Of a stretch of 64,000 bases of DNA, positions 18,138 through 25,504 are shown in pieces. This stretch comes from Desulfovibrio mangrovi (GTDB lineage Bacteria; Desulfobacterota; Desulfovibrionia; Desulfovibrionales; Desulfovibrionaceae), in the NCBI RefSeq assembly GCF_026230175.1, contig NZ_CP104208.1:2604001-2668000 (forward strand), written 5' to 3'. Made by a program: the position numbers and the translations under genes. The notes beneath the pieces were generated by a model, which searched no databases, was not told the origin of the DNA, and worked only from the letters and a program-made list of their open reading frames with translations. How positions within the stretch are numbered: the stretch's first letter is position 1; the number at the start of each line of letters is the position of its first letter.

Positions 18138-19205
18138 ATGAACACGCTTCTGCATGTAGACGGCCTCGTCAAACACTATGGCGCCTGTCTGGTGGTGGAC
18201 AACGTATCCTTCCGGCTGGACAAGGGAGAGATCGGCTGTCTGCTCGGCCCCAGCGGCTGCGGCAAGACCACCCTGCTCCGTTGCATAGCAGGGTTTGAAT
18301 CCATTTCCTCCGGCAGCATTACGCTGGACGGAAAAACTGTTTCCGGTCCGCAATTCGTTGCGCCAGAGCATCGCCGGATCGGCATGGTATTTCAGGATTA
18401 CGCACTGTTTCCGCATCTGACAGCGGCAGAGAATGTGGCTTTCGGGCTTACCGGCATGAGCAAGGCGGCACAGCAGCCCATTGTCCGGACCATGCTGGAA
18501 ACAGTGGGGCTGGCAGATGCCGGAAGCCGTTATCCCCATGAACTTTCCGGGGGACAGCAGCAGCGGGTGGCCCTTGCCCGTGCCCTTGCGCCGGAGCCGA
18601 GCCTGCTGCTCATGGACGAGCCGTTCTCCAATCTGGATGTGGCGTTGCGGGAATCCCTGTCAGCCGAGATTCGCGCCATTCTCAAGCAACGCGGCATTAC
18701 CGCCCTGATGGTCACCCACAACCAGAACGAAGCCTATGCAATGGCCGACAAGATAGGGGTCATCGCCTGCGGACGCATGCACCAGTGGGACTGTCCGCAT
18801 GGCGTATACCACAGACCCGCCACGGAAACCGTGGCTGGATTCGTGGGAGAGGGAACTCTCATACAGGGGATAGGGTCAGGCGAAACGCTTACATGCGCAC
18901 TCGGCACCTTCCGTCTGCCGCTGGCAACCAAGGCCGGAGCCGTCTCCATACTCATACGCCCCGAGGACATCATCCATGATGATGCCGCCCCCATGCAGGC
19001 CATGATTCTCAACCAGACCTTCAGAGGCGCGAGCATACTCTACACTCTGCAACTTCATAGCGGAGAAACAGTGCTGGCGCAGGTTCCGAGTCACCACAAC
19101 CATGCGGTGGGGCAGCACATAGGCATACGGGCGGAACTTGAGGACATTGTGGTCTTTCCGGCCAGTGCCAGCCTGAATACAGACATGGAGTGCACAGCCG
19201 ACTGA
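18138..19205 (+). CDS. Ferric-iron ABC transporter, ATP-binding protein (FbpC type)
   Basis: ATPase subunit, 355 residues. Walker A is GPSGCGKTT (about residues 38-46), the Q-loop segment is GMVFQDYALFPH, the signature is LSGGQQQR, Walker B is LLLMDEP, and the switch histidine is in MVTHNQNEA. The C-terminal third is a TOBE-like regulatory domain (SILIRPEDI) as in the sulfate/iron/putrescine class. Last gene of the operon, 3 bases after the permease. No clear terminator is seen in the 126 bases before the convergent rsmB stop. Confidence 0.94.
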   Translation: MNTLLHVDGLVKHYGACLVVDNVSFRLDKGEIGCLLGPSGCGKTTLLRCIAGFESISSGSITLDGKTVSGPQFVAPEHRRIGMVFQDYALFPHLTAAENVAFGLTGMSKAAQQPIVRTMLETVGLADAGSRYPHELSGGQQQRVALARALAPEPSLLLMDEPFSNLDVALRESLSAEIRAILKQRGITALMVTHNQNEAYAMADKIGVIACGRMHQWDCPHGVYHRPATETVAGFVGEGTLIQGIGSGETLTCALGTFRLPLATKAGAVSILIRPEDIIHDDAAPMQAMILNQTFRGASILYTLQLHSGETVLAQVPSHHNHAVGQHIGIRAELEDIVVFPASASLNTDMECTAD

Positions 19206-19331
19206 TCTGCTGGCTCAGGGCGCAAGAACGCAACCGGCGAAACAGCTACACCAGAGCTGACGCCGATGCGCCGGGCAGGGACATTGTACAGAGCCCTGCC
19301 CGCAAGAGCTGTTCGGCTGAACGACGTGAGA

Positions 19332-20717
19332 TTACGCTCTACGCAACATCGCCGCGTAGAAGAATTCCATGTAGGGAGAATCCTGCGGAGTATGCCACTC
19401 GCGCTCCAGCGTGACGCCTTCGGTACGATCAAGGAAGGCCGCAATCTGGCGTTCGTTCTCATCGGGGTTCACCGTGCAGGTTATGTAAATCAGCCTGCCC
19501 CCTGTCATGAGATGCGCAAAGGCGTTGTCCAGAATGGCGGCCTGTGTGGCGATGAGGTCGCGCACCCCTTCAGGGGTACGGTGATAGCGGGCATCCGGCC
19601 TGCGGGAAAGGGTGCCCAGACCGGAACAGGGAACATCGGCAAGAATGGTACGGAACGCCACCTCGCCAATCTCTTCCCACACTTCGGGAGCGACCGGTTC
19701 CGTAGCGGAACGCAGCAAGGAGAAAGGCGGTTCCATGCCAAGGCGCTCCATCTCTTCACGCATGCCGCGCAAACGCTCACGAGAGGTGTCACTGGCATAA
19801 CGCACAGGCACGCTGGCTTCCAGCAAGGCGATGGTTTTGCCGCCACGTCCGCAGCAACAATCCCAGACGGGACCCTGCCACTTCTGCGGCTCGGTCACGG
19901 CCAGCACTTCCTGCGAGGCAAAGGACTGACGTGATATCTGCCCTTCCGCGAGCATGGACTTCATGCCCACGGGCGCGGCTCCGGCAGGAAAGAGCAGCGA
20001 ATAGCCTTCGCGCTTCAGACAATCCGAATGCCCGGCCAGTTCCTCGACCAGTGCATCGGCGTCCGGCTTGGCGCGGTTCACGCGCAACCCGACCGGAGCG
20101 GAAGAAATGCCTGCGGTCAGATAGGCAAGCGTCTGCTCCTCGCCATAGGCATCCAGCCACATTTCCACAATCCACTCGGGGCATGAATACCACACCGCCA
20201 GCTGCCGCGCGCGTGGCATACCCTTGGTCACAACGGCCATATCATGCGCTTCGTCACCCATACGGTCGAGATTACGCAATACCGCGTTCACCAGCTTGCC
20301 CAGCCCCTGCGAGAACTGACGCTTCACATAATTCACACACCAGTCCACGGAGGCGTAGACGGGAATGCGGTCAAGAAAGAGCATCTCGTATGCGGCAAGC
20401 CCCATTGCGATGCGGCACTTGTTCGGCAGCTTGGAATCATCCTTGAGGAAACGTCCCAGCAACGCGCCAATGCGATCCTTCAGGCGCATGTAGCCATACA
20501 CCAGCTCCGTGCACAGGGCGGCATCCGGCATGGAGATACGTACGCCCCGCAGTCTGGCATCAAGCACGCCCTGCAGATCCTGACCGTGTTCCAGAATCTC
20601 GTTTACACATTCAAGGGCAACGGCGCGGGCCGGAGGGAGAAGAGCGTCTTTTTTATTGGGCTTCACAGATGCGTTTCCTGCTGCCGGATCTTTCCGGCTG
20701 TTCTTGCGGTGAGACAT
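19332..20717 (-). CDS. rsmB: 16S rRNA m5C967 methyltransferase RsmB
   Basis: SAM-dependent rRNA cytosine-5 methyltransferase, about 461 residues. The N-terminal NusB-like RNA-binding domain (about residues 28-160: ARAVALECVNEIL, AALCTELVYGYMR, VDWCVNYVKRQ) is joined to a Rossmann methyltransferase domain. That domain has VWDCCCGRGGKT (SAM site), ADVPCSGLGTLSRRPD (motif IV cysteine) and YITCTVNPDENE (motif VI, catalytic cysteine). The N-terminus is Lys/Arg-rich. Two starts are possible (20717 or 20 codons upstream), neither with a good ribosome site. Single gene, convergent with the iron transporter operon. Confidence 0.92.
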   Translation of the reverse strand: MSHRKNSRKDPAAGNASVKPNKKDALLPPARAVALECVNEILEHGQDLQGVLDARLRGVRISMPDAALCTELVYGYMRLKDRIGALLGRFLKDDSKLPNKCRIAMGLAAYEMLFLDRIPVYASVDWCVNYVKRQFSQGLGKLVNAVLRNLDRMGDEAHDMAVVTKGMPRARQLAVWYSCPEWIVEMWLDAYGEEQTLAYLTAGISSAPVGLRVNRAKPDADALVEELAGHSDCLKREGYSLLFPAGAAPVGMKSMLAEGQISRQSFASQEVLAVTEPQKWQGPVWDCCCGRGGKTIALLEASVPVRYASDTSRERLRGMREEMERLGMEPPFSLLRSATEPVAPEVWEEIGEVAFRTILADVPCSGLGTLSRRPDARYHRTPEGVRDLIATQAAILDNAFAHLMTGGRLIYITCTVNPDENERQIAAFLDRTEGVTLEREWHTPQDSPYMEFFYAAMLRRA

Positions 20718-21028
20718 GAGGCGCTGCCGCCGATTCTGATGACCTGTCTCGGGAGGCAACGTTCCGATGCCATGCATACAGGGTGTTCATCGTTAGCTCA
20801 ATGCTAAAAATGAAGGGGATGCTGAGAGGGTAGACCTTTAAATAAAGGCCGATAGAGAACCACCGGCCTACTGCCATTCTACCTGCGCTTGCGGGCGGCC
20901 CAAAGCTCCATGCAGAGCATTATGCAGCCGCAACATTACTCGCTTGTTTGTGCATCCCCGCGCGGACCTCTCCAGTGACGTCCCTCAAACCACGCAACAC
21001 TCGGAACCCAGCCACAGCAAAGCCACAA
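20718..21028. other. Intergenic stretch, no feature recognised
   Basis: About 310 bases between rsmB and the first candidate immunity gene. No credible gene, RNA or terminator is visible. The base composition shifts from GC-rich to AT-rich toward 21030, where the Rhs cargo begins. Confidence 0.5.
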
Positions 21029-21364
21029 TCAATTAACAACTACGCCATTCTCTACCTTACACATCACGCTTGAGTCTTTTGCAACCAAATACTGCCCTTT
21101 ATATTTAAACTCCTTTAAAAACGCATAAGCAATAATAAGCATAAACAACACGGCATATTCATCTTCTAAAACAAAACGAATTACACACAACACAAAAAGC
21201 AAAACTGCAAAACAATACCTTCTCTTTGTAAAATCTCTAAACGCAAAATGATCATATCCCCCATATTTTGCCTTATGAGTCTTTTCAAATATAAAGTTGA
21301 CAATCCAAAACAAAAACAAACACCACATTGAAGCAGACGATAACAAACCAGTTACAATATCCAT
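21029..21364 (-). CDS. Candidate immunity protein for the displaced Rhs tip (membrane, 111 residues)
   Basis: Small membrane protein with about three hydrophobic segments (residues about 5-25, 50-65 and 70-85) and a charged middle (KTHKAKYGGYDHFAFRDFTKRR). The gene is strikingly AT-rich compared with the rest of the window, as usual for Rhs cargo. It lies directly after the displaced Rhs tip, the normal position of a cognate immunity gene. The ATG at 21364 follows GAGGAAA; a TTG five codons upstream is an alternative. No family is recognised. Its role rests on position and composition alone. Confidence 0.6.
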   Translation of the reverse strand: MDIVTGLLSSASMWCLFLFWIVNFIFEKTHKAKYGGYDHFAFRDFTKRRYCFAVLLFVLCVIRFVLEDEYAVLFMLIIAYAFLKEFKYKGQYLVAKDSSVMCKVENGVVVN

Positions 21365-21377
21365 ATAGATTTTCCTC

Positions 21378-21411
21378 AATGCGGAGAAGGGTATCTCCCC
21401 TTCTCCGCATT
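21378..21411 (-). promoter_or_regulatory. Intercistronic hairpin before the candidate immunity gene
   Basis: A 13-bp perfect stem (21378-21390 with 21399-21411) has an 8-base loop between the displaced Rhs tip and the next gene. On the minus strand no T-run follows, and the stem ends at the ribosome site of that gene. A translation or processing element is more likely than a terminator. Confidence 0.5.
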
Positions 21412-21416
21412 GCTAA

Positions 21417-21882
21417 TTATTGTTCCCTTACTCCGTTGACAAACTCTTCTATTCCTTGTTTGACAATGCCTCCCAAACAGCCAGCAGGAGCAGCTCCAGG
21501 GCCAAGCCCTATCGCAGCCCCAGATGCCCCTCCAACACATGCCCCAATAATCCTTTTGGTAGCGCCCGGCCTCGGCTCTACCCCCGGCACCCCCTCAGGA
21601 TACTGAGACTGACGAATAGCCGGGCAATCAAGTGAAGGCATTCCAGGCACCACAGTAGGGGTGTGGTCGGTGGATCTACGCATCTCGTTTACAGCCGCCC
21701 CCTCCAACCCCAGCGGGTCAACCAAGTTCACCGGATCATCGAGGCAGTAGCCGTAGACATCAACATCGCCGCCAGCGTAGCCGAGGGGGTCTGGCTGGAT
21801 GAAACGGCCGATGCGCGGGTCGTATTCGCGGTAGCCCAGATGAACTAGGCCGGTGTCAGAGTCGATCAGGCCGCCACCACTT
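21417..21882 (-). pseudogene. Displaced Rhs C-terminal tip (orphan toxin module)
   Basis: A 5'-truncated Rhs fragment of about 155 codons without its own credible start. It begins in the conserved core end (GGGLIDSDTGLVHLGYREYD, then RIGRFIQPDPLGY and DDPVNLVDPLGLE). It then switches to a tip of about 94 residues unlike that of the complete Rhs gene upstream, with a Gly/Ala-rich hydrophobic stretch (GACVGGASGAAIGLGPG). The core part is nearly identical in DNA to the complete gene, 958 bases away in the same orientation. Its upstream edge falls at the stop of the second immunity gene. This is the classic layout of a displaced tip that can be exchanged into the full gene by recombination. The toxin activity of the tip is not recognisable. 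Confidence 0.75.
21703..21877 (-). repeat. Direct repeat of the Rhs core end, copy in the displaced tip
   Basis: About 175 bases highly similar (estimated about 90%) to 22661-22835, same orientation, exactly 958 bases apart with no net indel. It encodes the PDPLGY...DPVNLVDPLGLE core end. Confidence 0.85.
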
Positions 21883-21885
21883 CGA

Positions 21886-22236
21886 CTACCACCGCTCGCT
21901 AACTTTCAAAACTCCATTTGAATCTCTCACGTAAGACTTACGATCATCCCGACACTCAAACCGAATCTGCTTCATGAACACAAAAATGCAGCCTCCAACA
22001 ACAACAAACAGCACAGAATATACCAAATCAACAACTGATTCCGATCTAATATAAAAATAAATAAAACTCACAACTCCAATTACAACAGAACCAAAGCCTC
22101 GAATCTTCGGATCTACAACCTTCATCATCTTACCACACTTAGGACAGGAAACGCTTTTCCGACTTTCCAAATAAGAAAACAGCGAAACTACAACTGCAAA
22201 TATTATAACAGCACCAGTCCTAACTCCAATTTCCAT
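21886..22236 (-). CDS. Candidate immunity protein of the complete Rhs toxin (116 residues)
   Basis: Small membrane protein placed directly after the Rhs gene. One hydrophobic segment lies at about residues 6-24, a zinc-ribbon-like CPKCGKMM follows at about 31-38, then two more hydrophobic segments (about 52-68 and 76-93). It ends in a charged tail (FECRDDRKSYVRD). The gene is AT-rich compared with its surroundings. The ATG at 22236 follows AGAGGTG. A membrane immunity protein would suggest a toxin acting at or near the membrane, but this is inference. No family is recognised. Confidence 0.65.
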   Translation of the reverse strand: MEIGVRTGAVIIFAVVVSLFSYLESRKSVSCPKCGKMMKVVDPKIRGFGSVVIGVVSFIYFYIRSESVVDLVYSVLFVVVGGCIFVFMKQIRFECRDDRKSYVRDSNGVLKVSERW

Positions 22237-22253
22237 AATCACCTCTAAATGAA

Positions 22254-22286
22254 GGCGCACCCAGCATTCGTAATACCGGATGCGCC
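22254..22286 (-). promoter_or_regulatory. Intercistronic hairpin between Rhs toxin and immunity gene
   Basis: GGCGCA (22254-22259) pairs with TGCGCC (22281-22286), and a weaker inner pairing is possible. It lies between the Rhs stop and the immunity start, the same place as the hairpin at 21378-21411. There is no T-run. Confidence 0.4.
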
Positions 22287-22293
22287 ACCCTTT

Positions 22294-24396
22294 CTATTCA
22301 AAATCCTTTACAGCCTGCTCTCGAGATACACCCTTATTACGTCGCCAAGCATACTGCATCATACCTGCCCCACACATTGGAACTCCTAAAGCGCCTCCAA
22401 CTGCCCCTCCAACTGGTCCCGGGAGCACGTTTGCCACCCAATCCACAGGCTGCCACCAAGTTGGACCGCTCAGGCAAGCTTTACCAAGGGCTTTTAGGTT
22501 CTCAACACTCTCATTACCACTACTCTTTCCAACCTCATCTATGCCTTTCTTTATCCCCTTTTTTATAACCTCCTCGGCTGCAATTCCAAGCCCCTTCTTA
22601 ACACCAGCTTTAATAGCTGATTTTGATTGGGGCTTTGGAGTTACGCCTTCGCTTCCCGGCTCCAACCCCAGCGGGTCCACCAGATTCACCGGATCATCGA
22701 GGCAGTAGCCGTAGACATCAACATCGCCGCCAACGTAGCCGAGGGGGTCTGGCTGGATGAAGCGGCCGATGCGCGGGTCGTATTCGCGGCAGCCCAGATG
22801 AACAAGGCCGGTGTCAGCATCAAACAAACCGCCGCCGAAGCCGAAGGGGATGCGGACATCCTGCGTCAGCATACTGACAACATTACCGAATGCATCATGT
22901 TTGCAAGCCTGTATCAAATCGCCGTTTGCGTTGGCAACCGCAAAGGGGGTGCCCGACTTGTCAAAGGCGAGGGAGAGGCGCAGGCCGCCGCTTTCCATGC
23001 AGACGGGCATGCGTGAGTCCTGTGAATAGATAAACCGGCAGAGGCCGGAACCGTCGGGGCGGGAGGTACTTTCCAGCGTTACGGCGTCGCGCCACGCGAA
23101 CTTTTCCAGCATGACGCCGTTCACGGACTTGGCGATGCGCCTGCCTGCGGCATCAAGCAGATATTCGACCACGCGGCCATCGGGCAGGGCCACGGCGACG
23201 AGGTTGCCGGCGGCGTCATAGGCGTAGCGGGTTTCTCCGGCGGGGGTCAGGCGGCGGGCCAGCCTGCCGGACTGATCATACACGAAGCGCACGGCACCGG
23301 CCTGCACCATCCGGCCAGCCTCGTCATAGACATAACGAGTCTCGCCAACGTCAGCGCGGGTCGAAGCCAGACGCTCGCCTGCGGGACCATAGGCATACAC
23401 CTCGGTCACGATTTCGGTTGCGCCCGCAGCCTGACCATACGACACATCCAAGCCCTGCCCGAACGGCTGACACCCTGCCGCCGCAACTCCGGCAGCACGA
23501 GGCACCTTCCGGTCACCTACCGAAGTGGCAACAGCTTCCCCCTTGGCGACAATGACACCGCTCGCGACCAGTCGCCCTGCTGCATCATAGGCATAGGTGC
23601 GCACGTCCTTGCCCAAGGAAGTGCTCATAACCTTGCGGGTGATGCGACCTTCCTCATCGCGCTGCACGAAGAGTTCGGCAAAGACCGGGCGCATGGCGGG
23701 CAGGGCCACGCTGGGGGTGCCCCCCTGTGCGACACCATATGCGGCCCCCTGCGGACTGACCGCAAAGCGTCGCAGCTCTTCGCGGGGCAACGAGTCCGGC
23801 GTCAGATCGCGCATCTGGTCCGGTCCGGCCTGAGGCATGCCGACGCTGCCCGAATTTACGCTTCCTGCGCCCTCCGCTACGGCACTGCCTCCCTCTGCCG
23901 CTCCTACATCATCCCCCTGCGGAACAAGTTCCCTGAACCAGTCTGCCTGACCGTTGGAACCTTTCGCCCCCGCAACGCGATACCCCGTTTGATCCGCAAA
24001 CACGGGCAGGCCATTGTCGTCGAACTGCGTCTCCCACTCGTCCGCGAACATGCCGCTCACGTCAAACGCCCCCCGCTCCTCGGAAGGCCGCACGTCTGCT
24101 GCCGCGACGGCACGCCCCGCCGCAGCGGTGCCCCTGCCGCCCCCTTGCTTCCCCGCCATAGTGCGACCGGCTCCGCCGCGCGGCCCTACCGTGTTGGCCG
24201 CCTTCCAGCCTGCCTCCTGTTCACCGAACATGGCCCGCAGGTACTCCTCCGTGCTCATGGGCACATCGGGATTCATGGCCGCCGCCATGGCGGCGTTACG
24301 GGGCTTGGACGCAAATGCCTCTGTCCGCAGCCACTCCTCGGTAGTCATCATGCGGGTACGGGCTCCGCCGGAATGTGGATGAGAATGTCTCGCCAC
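22294..24396 (-). CDS. Rhs-family polymorphic toxin, compact form
   Basis: Rhs/YD-repeat protein of 700 residues, short for the family. The first 230 residues are low-complexity and unlike the usual N-terminal domains: HSHPHSGGARTRMMTTEEW, then Gly/Ala/Gln-rich stretches. They include no signal peptide or PAAR domain. From about residue 250 there are YD repeats (TYAYDAAGRLVASG, RYVYDEAGRMVQAG, RYAYDAAGNLVAVA), then the core end PDPLGY...DPVNLVDPLGLE. The variable tip of about 120 residues has Lys-rich and Gly-rich hydrophobic parts (KKGLGIAAEEVIKKGIKKGI, LPGPVGGAVGGALGVP). The GTG at 24396 is preferred as start because AGGAGAA lies 6 bases upstream. The delivery route is not visible in the window. 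The toxin activity is unknown. Confidence 0.85.
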   Translation of the reverse strand: MARHSHPHSGGARTRMMTTEEWLRTEAFASKPRNAAMAAAMNPDVPMSTEEYLRAMFGEQEAGWKAANTVGPRGGAGRTMAGKQGGGRGTAAAGRAVAAADVRPSEERGAFDVSGMFADEWETQFDDNGLPVFADQTGYRVAGAKGSNGQADWFRELVPQGDDVGAAEGGSAVAEGAGSVNSGSVGMPQAGPDQMRDLTPDSLPREELRRFAVSPQGAAYGVAQGGTPSVALPAMRPVFAELFVQRDEEGRITRKVMSTSLGKDVRTYAYDAAGRLVASGVIVAKGEAVATSVGDRKVPRAAGVAAAGCQPFGQGLDVSYGQAAGATEIVTEVYAYGPAGERLASTRADVGETRYVYDEAGRMVQAGAVRFVYDQSGRLARRLTPAGETRYAYDAAGNLVAVALPDGRVVEYLLDAAGRRIAKSVNGVMLEKFAWRDAVTLESTSRPDGSGLCRFIYSQDSRMPVCMESGGLRLSLAFDKSGTPFAVANANGDLIQACKHDAFGNVVSMLTQDVRIPFGFGGGLFDADTGLVHLGCREYDPRIGRFIQPDPLGYVGGDVDVYGYCLDDPVNLVDPLGLEPGSEGVTPKPQSKSAIKAGVKKGLGIAAEEVIKKGIKKGIDEVGKSSGNESVENLKALGKACLSGPTWWQPVDWVANVLPGPVGGAVGGALGVPMCGAGMMQYAWRRNKGVSREQAVKDFE
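22661..22835 (-). repeat. Direct repeat of the Rhs core end, copy in the complete gene
   Basis: Partner of 21703-21877. Identity falls off abruptly on both sides, where the tip begins and where the upstream core differs. Confidence 0.85.
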
Positions 24397-24868
24397 GAAC
24401 TGTTCTCCTGTTACTTGCAATGAAGCGGAGCCCTGTGCCCCGCACGAGGCGAAACCCGTATCACAGGCTTTTTCAGGAATTCGGCGAAAGCATGGTCTGA
24501 AGGCGACGGGAAGGCGTTACCAAAGGGGCGTAACAGGAGGTGGACAGGATTCTGCGAATGCACCGGATCACCCTCGACGAAGGCAGAGCAATGGCCGTTC
24601 GCATAAGAAAGGCTGGCGGGAAGGGAAGAAAACAAAGGGGTGAAGCCAAAAGGGAGAAATCAGACGACCGACCAGAATCAAAAGGCCTGCAAGGGAAGAT
24701 GGTACCGGCAGGCCGTGCAGGAATACACCAGCCCGCAGGACCAGCCATAGAACCTGAATAACGCATGCAGTCTCTGCAACCAAAGACAGCAGCTCAGGAA
24801 CACGTGTCCCAAAGGATAGACAAAGCTAAAGGGCGGCAGCATCCCGCCCAAAACAAGCAGACCTGAAG
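24397..24868. other. Intergenic stretch, no gene recognised
   Basis: About 470 bases upstream of the Rhs gene and downstream of the DksA-type gene. The open frames here lack ribosome sites and have compositions unlike the neighbours. The Rhs promoter should lie near 24400-24500, but no consensus is clear. Confidence 0.5.
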
Positions 24869-25246
24869 CTATGCGCTCAGGCCCAACGTCCCGTTCCGCA
24901 CGCCCGCACAACAGGGCACTCGGTCCTGTTCTTGCTGGCAATGCACGCACAAGGTCGTGGTGGGGTTGGCCTTGAGGCGCTGCACGGGAATATCATCGCC
25001 GCACTCAAGGCAGATACCGAAGTCGGCAACGTCCAAACGGCGCAAAGCCTCTTCCACCTCCCTGATCTGTTTGCGGATTCGAGCCTGCAGGGCCACATTC
25101 ATACGCAGTTCGCTCAGGCGGGAAGCAAACTCGTTTTCATCGGCACAAGACATATCCAGACCGGCACAGGAACTATCCTGCAAACGCAAGGCAACAAGCG
25201 TATCTTCCAGATGGCATTCTATCTCACGGCGCTGACTGTCGGTCAT
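24869..25246 (-). CDS. DksA/TraR-family C4 zinc-finger protein
   Basis: Protein of 125 residues with the DksA/TraR plan. A helical N-terminal part has a possible coiled-coil tip (ADENEFAS, residues 35-42, similar to the DxxDxA tip that enters the RNA polymerase secondary channel). A C4 zinc finger (CLECGDD with Cys79 and Cys82, CVHCQQ with Cys100 and Cys103) follows. DksA proteins modulate transcription start, often with ppGpp; short members vary in role. The ATG at 25246 follows a strong AGGAGAA site. Two extra cysteines (PCCAG) lie near the end. Single gene, divergent from the acyltransferase. Confidence 0.85.
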   Translation of the reverse strand: MTDSQRREIECHLEDTLVALRLQDSSCAGLDMSCADENEFASRLSELRMNVALQARIRKQIREVEEALRRLDVADFGICLECGDDIPVQRLKANPTTTLCVHCQQEQDRVPCCAGVRNGTLGLSA

Positions 25247-25504
25247 GCTATTCTCCTCACAGGGTGCAATACGTTTCCGATAATCAGTGGATATGCCACA
25301 AAACCATCCTTCGGGCATGGCGCTCCGGTGACACAATGCAGCGGCCCGACAACGGTTTGGTAACGCTTGCGTTACAATTGCCAACGCCGCCGAACCGTCG
25401 CCAATCCTTCACGTAACGCCCACACAACCCGCCTACAGGAAAAGCATCAGGCCGCCAGCAATCTCTGACGGCCTGCAACCGCAACCCTGTCGCGAGGTAC
25501 CCAT

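Noticed and set aside
24540-24761. A 73-codon plus-strand frame in the spacer upstream of the Rhs gene
   Set aside because: No ribosome site, very Arg/Lys/Gly-rich and no recognisable domain.
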